Assembly: GCF_021397715.1 (NCBI RefSeq)
Contig: NZ_CP090207.1
Span: 3,720,001-3,784,000 of the forward strand
Source of the DNA: Pantoea agglomerans
GTDB lineage: Bacteria; Pseudomonadota; Gammaproteobacteria; Enterobacterales; Enterobacteriaceae
Length of the DNA: 64,000 nt
Direction of reading: 5' to 3'
Below the pieces are notes generated by a model. That model saw nothing but the letters and a program-made list of their open reading frames with translations, searched no databases and was not told the DNA's origin. Positions within the stretch are counted from its first letter, which is position 1. The number at the start of each line of letters is the position of its first letter. Shown one piece after another: positions 60,280 to 64,000 of the stretch. A program made the translations under genes and the position numbers.

Positions 60280-61239
60280 TCAGGATTTAACGAACAGCGT
60301 TTCCAGCCGCGTCAGCAAATTACTGGCGCTGTAGAAATCAAGCCGGAAGGTATCCAGCCCCAGCGCATAAACCGCGCTGGCACGCACCGCTGGGGTCTGC
60401 GCCAGGAAAGGGTTCTTCATCACCTGCTCTGCGGTCTGCGGCTCAGCGGCAAACAGCAGATAGGTGTGACCATTCAGTCCCGCCGCCAGATTTTCCCCTG
60501 ACAGCTGAATAATGTCTTTACGCTGCCCCATGCTGTGACCGTGCTGCATGTCGGCTGGCGGCGTGGCCAGGGTGAACCCCAGTTGCTGCAGCAATTTTCC
60601 CTGCGCCGATGCCTCGGTCCAGAGATTAACGGCGCGACCGTCACCGTTCCAGACCATGGCGGAAACCGGCTGCGGCGGCAGCGTTAAGGCGGATTTAAGC
60701 GCTTTTTCCTGCGCATCAAACGCGCTGATGCGAGCGGCGGCGTCAGATTCATGACCGGTTGCCTCACCCAGTAGCGTCACCAGCTGCTGCCAGCTCTTAT
60801 CGTCATAGTTGATCACCAGAACCGGTGCGATAGCGGTCAGCTGATCGACCAGTTTGATCGCCGAATCATTGCCGGTGGCGCTGACCACAATCAGGTCCGG
60901 TGCTTCCGCCGCAATCGCTTCAGCATTGGGCTCGCCAATATAGAGACGTTTTACGCCGCGCTGTTTTGCCACCTCGCCCCACTGACGGAAGAACCCCTGC
61001 CCATCGGCCAGCCGGCTGTTGGGTGCCGTTGCGCCACTGGCGATCACCGGAGCATTAATCGCCAGCAGCGATCCGGTCAGGGTGACGCTGGTCGAGACAA
61101 TGCGGGTTGGCGCCTGGGATAAGGTCACACTGTCTTTTGCGCCGGCTATCGTGCGCGGCCAGCCGTTCTGAGCCGCCGCCGCGAAACTGATACAGAAGAA
61201 AAACAGCGCGATTGCCGCCTTTACACCACGTTTAGTCAT
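60280..61239 (-). CDS. fepB: Periplasmic ferric enterobactin-binding protein FepB
   Basis: 319 residues; E. coli FepB has 318. Signal peptide of about 23 residues ending AAAA. Class III binding-protein fold: APTRIVSTSVTLTGSLLAINAPVIASGAT, YIGEPNAEAIAAEAPDLIVVSATGND, and an NPFLAQTPAVRASAVYALG end. Hands ferric enterobactin to FepDG. Divergent from entC. Confidence 0.95.
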   Translation of the reverse strand: MTKRGVKAAIALFFFCISFAAAAQNGWPRTIAGAKDSVTLSQAPTRIVSTSVTLTGSLLAINAPVIASGATAPNSRLADGQGFFRQWGEVAKQRGVKRLYIGEPNAEAIAAEAPDLIVVSATGNDSAIKLVDQLTAIAPVLVINYDDKSWQQLVTLLGEATGHESDAAARISAFDAQEKALKSALTLPPQPVSAMVWNGDGRAVNLWTEASAQGKLLQQLGFTLATPPADMQHGHSMGQRKDIIQLSGENLAAGLNGHTYLLFAAEPQTAEQVMKNPFLAQTPAVRASAVYALGLDTFRLDFYSASNLLTRLETLFVKS

Positions 61240-61373
61240 AAATTTCAGTCCACTTTTCTGCTGGCAATTTGCCCTGCTGTTTGTGCTGATTTAACAGGAA
61301 AACGCAGCCGAAACACCGCGTATTTATTGACACTCCCGGCTAATCAACGTAGGTTACTGGGCCACAATACAAA

Positions 61374-61388
61374 TGATAATCATTATTA
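61374..61388. promoter_or_regulatory. Fur box between fepB and entC
   Basis: TGATAATCATTATTA matches TGATAATnATTATCA at 13 of 14 positions and ends 28 bp before the entC start. Another AT-rich partial repeat follows directly. Confidence 0.88.
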
Positions 61389-61416
61389 ATTATCTTATCA
61401 TTTATAGGTGAAAATT

Positions 61417-62595
61417 ATGGTGGAATCGTTGACGTTTGAACATCCCTTGTTGCAGGATTTCTCCGCGTTGTGCCGCGGTTTCCTGTTTACCTCTCCCTGG
61501 CAAAGCCTGACCACGCAAGGCTGTTTCACCACGCTGACCACCCCGGTCAACGATGGCGATGCGCTGACAGGGGATTTTCAGCAACAATTGCAGCACCATT
61601 TCGCCTCGGCCAGAAAACAGGGCATTACCCATCCGATTCTGGTAGGTGCGATTCCGTTTGACGTCAATCAGCCCTCGGCGCTGTTTATCCCTGAGTCCTG
61701 GCAAACCTTTAACCGCGCCGATCTGCACGCGGCAACCGCAATCCGTGAAAACGATCTGCCGCAGGTGCGCCGCCGCACGGCGGTACCGGATCATGACATT
61801 TTCACCGATATGGTGGCGCAGGCGGTCTCTGCTACGCAGCGTGGCGAGCTGGATAAAGTAGTGCTGTCGCGGCTGATGGATATCACCGCTGAACAGCCGG
61901 TGGATACCGCGGCCCTGATGCAACGCATCGTGGCGCAGAACCCGAACAGCTACCACTTTCATCTGCCGCTGCCGGAAGGCGGTGCGCTGGTCGGAGCCAG
62001 CCCGGAACTGATGATCCGCAAACAGGGCCACAGTTTCAGCTCCTGTCCGCTGGCCGGTTCGGCCCGCCGTGATGCCGACCCACAGCTGGACCAGGCGGCA
62101 GGCGATAGCCTGATGCGCTCAGACAAAGATCGCCATGAGCATAAGCTGGTGACCGATGCGATGCGCAATACGCTGCAAGCGCGCAGCCGGGTGCTGTCGG
62201 TGCCAGAGGTGCCGTCGCTGATCACCACCGCAACCCTATGGCATCTCGCCACCCTGATTGAGGGCGAGGTGCTCGACCCTCGTGAAAATGCGCTGTCGCT
62301 GGCCTGTCTGCTTCATCCGACCCCCGCCCTGAGCGGCTTCCCGCATCAGCGCGCCCAACAGCTGATTCAGCAACTCGAACCGTTCGAACGTCAGCTGTTT
62401 GGCGGCATTGTCGGCTGGTGCGACGATCAGGGCAATGGCGAATGGGTCGTGACCATTCGCTGCGGCACGGTGCATGGCCCGCGCGTGCGACTGTTTGCTG
62501 GCGCTGGCATCGTAGCTGACTCACAACCCGAATCAGAATGGCGCGAAACCGGCGTCAAACTCGACACCATGCTTCGCGCTTTTGGACTGCAATAA
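61417..62595 (+). CDS. entC: Isochorismate synthase EntC
   Basis: 392 residues from ATG 61417 (AGGTG upstream; a GTG at 61408 is an alternative); E. coli EntC has 391. Chorismate-binding fold: [26 protein letters not shown]..., [67 protein letters not shown] and [26 protein letters not shown]. Makes isochorismate, first committed step to dihydroxybenzoate. Start of the entCEBA operon; entE follows after 10 nt. Confidence 0.96.
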   Translation: MVESLTFEHPLLQDFSALCRGFLFTSPWQSLTTQGCFTTLTTPVNDGDALTGDFQQQLQHHFASARKQGITHPILVGAIPFDVNQPSALFIPESWQTFNRADLHAATAIRENDLPQVRRRTAVPDHDIFTDMVAQAVSATQRGELDKVVLSRLMDITAEQPVDTAALMQRIVAQNPNSYHFHLPLPEGGALVGASPELMIRKQGHSFSSCPLAGSARRDADPQLDQAAGDSLMRSDKDRHEHKLVTDAMRNTLQARSRVLSVPEVPSLITTATLWHLATLIEGEVLDPRENALSLACLLHPTPALSGFPHQRAQQLIQQLEPFERQLFGGIVGWCDDQGNGEWVVTIRCGTVHGPRVRLFAGAGIVADSQPESEWRETGVKLDTMLRAFGLQ

Positions 62596-62605
62596 AGGAA
62601 CCTGT

Positions 62606-64000
62606 ATGACCCTTTCCTACAGCCGCTGGCCTGACGATCTGGCCGCGCGTTACCGCGAAAAAGGTTACTGGCTGGATCTGCCGATGACCGACATCCTCGA
62701 ACGCCACCAGCAGCGCGACAGCGTGGCGGTTATTGATGGCGATCGACAGCTCACTTACCGCCAGCTGGCCCGTTTAAGTGACAACCTGGCGGCGGCGTTG
62801 CAGCGTCGTGGCCTGAAACCGGGTGATACCGCGCTGGTGCAACTCGGCAACGTGGCGGAGTTTTACCTGACGCTGTTTGCGCTGTTTAAAATTGGTGTTG
62901 CGCCGGTTAACGCGCTGTTCAGTCATCAGCGTACTGAGCTGACGGCGTACGCCAGCCAGATTGCGCCCCGCCTGCTGATTGCCGATCGCAGCCACGCGCT
63001 GTTCGCCGATGAGGCGTTTATTGACCAGCTGTGCTGCGATCATAACGGGCTACAGCAGGTGATCCTGCGCGGCAACGGCCAGGCTGAAAACAGCCTTGAA
63101 GCGCTGCTGGCCGAACCGGCGGGTGATTTTGTCGCTACGCCGACTGCGGGCGATGAAGTGGCCTTTTTCCAGCTGTCAGGCGGCAGCACCGGCACGCCAA
63201 AACTGATCCCGCGCACCCATAACGATTACTATTACAGCATCCGCGAAAGTGATGTGATCTGTGGCGTGACCGCTGACACCCGTTATCTGATCGCCCTGCC
63301 CGCAGCGCATAATTTTCCAATGAGCTCTCCGGGCGCGCTGGGGGTGTTTTACGCAGGCGGACAGGTGATTCTGGCCGCCGATCCCAGCGCCACGCTCTGC
63401 TTCCCGCTGATTGAAAAGCATCAGGTGACCGATACCGGTCTGGTTCCGCCCGCCGTGAGTCTGTGGCTGCAGGCGATTCAGGAATGGGGCAGCAATGCCG
63501 CACTGGCATCGCTGCAACGCATTCAGGTTGGCGGCGCGAAGCTGGGCGAGACGCTGGCGGCGCGTATTCAGACCGAGATCGGCTGCAAGCTGCAGCAGGT
63601 GTTCGGCATGGCGGAAGGCCTGGTGAACTACACCCGCCTTGATGATGATGAAACCACCATTCTGACCACCCAGGGTCGCCCGATCTCGCCGGATGATGAA
63701 GTGTGGGTCGCCGATGAACAGGGTAATCCGCTGCCGACCGGTGCCATTGGTCGACTGATGACGCGCGGGCCTTATACCTTCCGCGGCTACTACAACAGCC
63801 CGGAACATAACGCCGCCAGCTTTGATCAACAGGGTTTTTACTGCTCCGGCGATCTGATTGAGATCACCCCGCAAGGTAACATCATCGTCCAGGGCCGGGA
63901 GAAAGATCAGATCAACCGCGGCGGCGAGAAGATCGCGGCAGAAGAGATCGAGAATCTGCTGCAACGTCATCCGGATGTGATCCACGCGGCGCTGGTGTCG
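62606..64000 (+). CDS. entE: 2,3-dihydroxybenzoate-AMP ligase EntE, 5' part only
   Basis: Starts at ATG 62606 (AAAGGAA upstream) and is still open at the right edge after 465 codons; E. coli EntE has 536. [27 protein letters not shown] is the family start; [25 protein letters not shown] (near 188) is the ATP motif, followed by [22 protein letters not shown] with the aryl-acid pocket Asn, [23 protein letters not shown] and [20 protein letters not shown]. Activates 2,3-dihydroxybenzoate and loads it on EntB. Confidence 0.97.
   Translation, partial: MTLSYSRWPDDLAARYREKGYWLDLPMTDILERHQQRDSVAVIDGDRQLTYRQLARLSDNLAAALQRRGLKPGDTALVQLGNVAEFYLTLFALFKIGVAPVNALFSHQRTELTAYASQIAPRLLIADRSHALFADEAFIDQLCCDHNGLQQVILRGNGQAENSLEALLAEPAGDFVATPTAGDEVAFFQLSGGSTGTPKLIPRTHNDYYYSIRESDVICGVTADTRYLIALPAAHNFPMSSPGALGVFYAGGQVILAADPSATLCFPLIEKHQVTDTGLVPPAVSLWLQAIQEWGSNAALASLQRIQVGGAKLGETLAARIQTEIGCKLQQVFGMAEGLVNYTRLDDDETTILTTQGRPISPDDEVWVADEQGNPLPTGAIGRLMTRGPYTFRGYYNSPEHNAASFDQQGFYCSGDLIEITPQGNIIVQGREKDQINRGGEKIAAEEIENLLQRHPDVIHAALVS

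Overview
This window is ordinary, well-kept chromosome from a gammaproteobacterium of the order Enterobacterales. I would place it in Erwiniaceae (Pantoea/Erwinia-like), because the housekeeping proteins are very close to E. coli while gene order, accessory genes and enterobactin genes differ. The family is an inference; the order is well supported by the infB-nusA-rimP-metY operon, the yhb/ubi block, the OmrA/OmrB RNAs and the enterobactin cluster. I see no insertion sequence, prophage, CRISPR array or degraded gene.

Layout. (1) 1-7.7 kb, minus strand: a four-gene tripartite efflux operon, mdtA-mdtB-mdtC followed by an outer-membrane lipoprotein gene that runs off the left edge. (2) 7.8-16.1 kb: two OmrA/OmrB-type small RNAs lying on either side of a gene for a second FtsI-like penicillin-binding protein, then a cytoplasmic BisC-type molybdoenzyme, galR with its own operator, and a secreted GH20 hexosaminidase. 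(3) 16.2-18.9 kb: nrdD-nrdG, anaerobic ribonucleotide reductase and its activase, behind an FNR-like site and a pair of NrdR boxes 31 bp apart. (4) 18.9-25.3 kb: the yraR-yhbO-yhbP-yhbQ-yhbS-ubiT-ubiU-ubiV-yhbW block, including oxygen-independent ubiquinone synthesis. (5) 25.3-27.2 kb: a divergent AraC regulator and a short-chain dehydrogenase where E. coli has mtr. (6) 27.2-47.9 kb: the RNA/translation/envelope core: deaD-yrbN-nlpI-pnp-rpsO-truB-rbfA-infB-nusA-rimP, two tRNA genes, secG-glmM-folP-ftsH-rlmE, then yhbY, greA and dacB. (7) 48.1-64 kb: an enterobactin locus (fepA, fes-ybdZ-entF, fepDGC, entS, fepB, entCE...) in E. coli order but placed after dacB, without entD or fepE at their usual places; entE runs off the right edge.

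How it fits together. The ent/fep genes make, export, recapture and hydrolyse enterobactin; Fur-type sites lie in each of the three divergent promoter regions (fepA/fes, fepD/entS, fepB/entC). OmrA/OmrB repress fepA in E. coli, so the two small RNAs near 8-10 kb may act on the fepA gene near 50 kb. nrdDG and ubiTUV are both anaerobic-metabolism modules. The 27-46 kb block is the conserved RNA-decay and translation operon set.

No clearly new system was found. The points most worth checking are the omrA/omrB pair split by a penicillin-binding protein gene, a short-chain dehydrogenase with Trp in place of the catalytic Tyr, a tRNA-Leu acceptor-stem U-U mismatch, the Ser/Thr tract in MdtB, and the relocated enterobactin locus.
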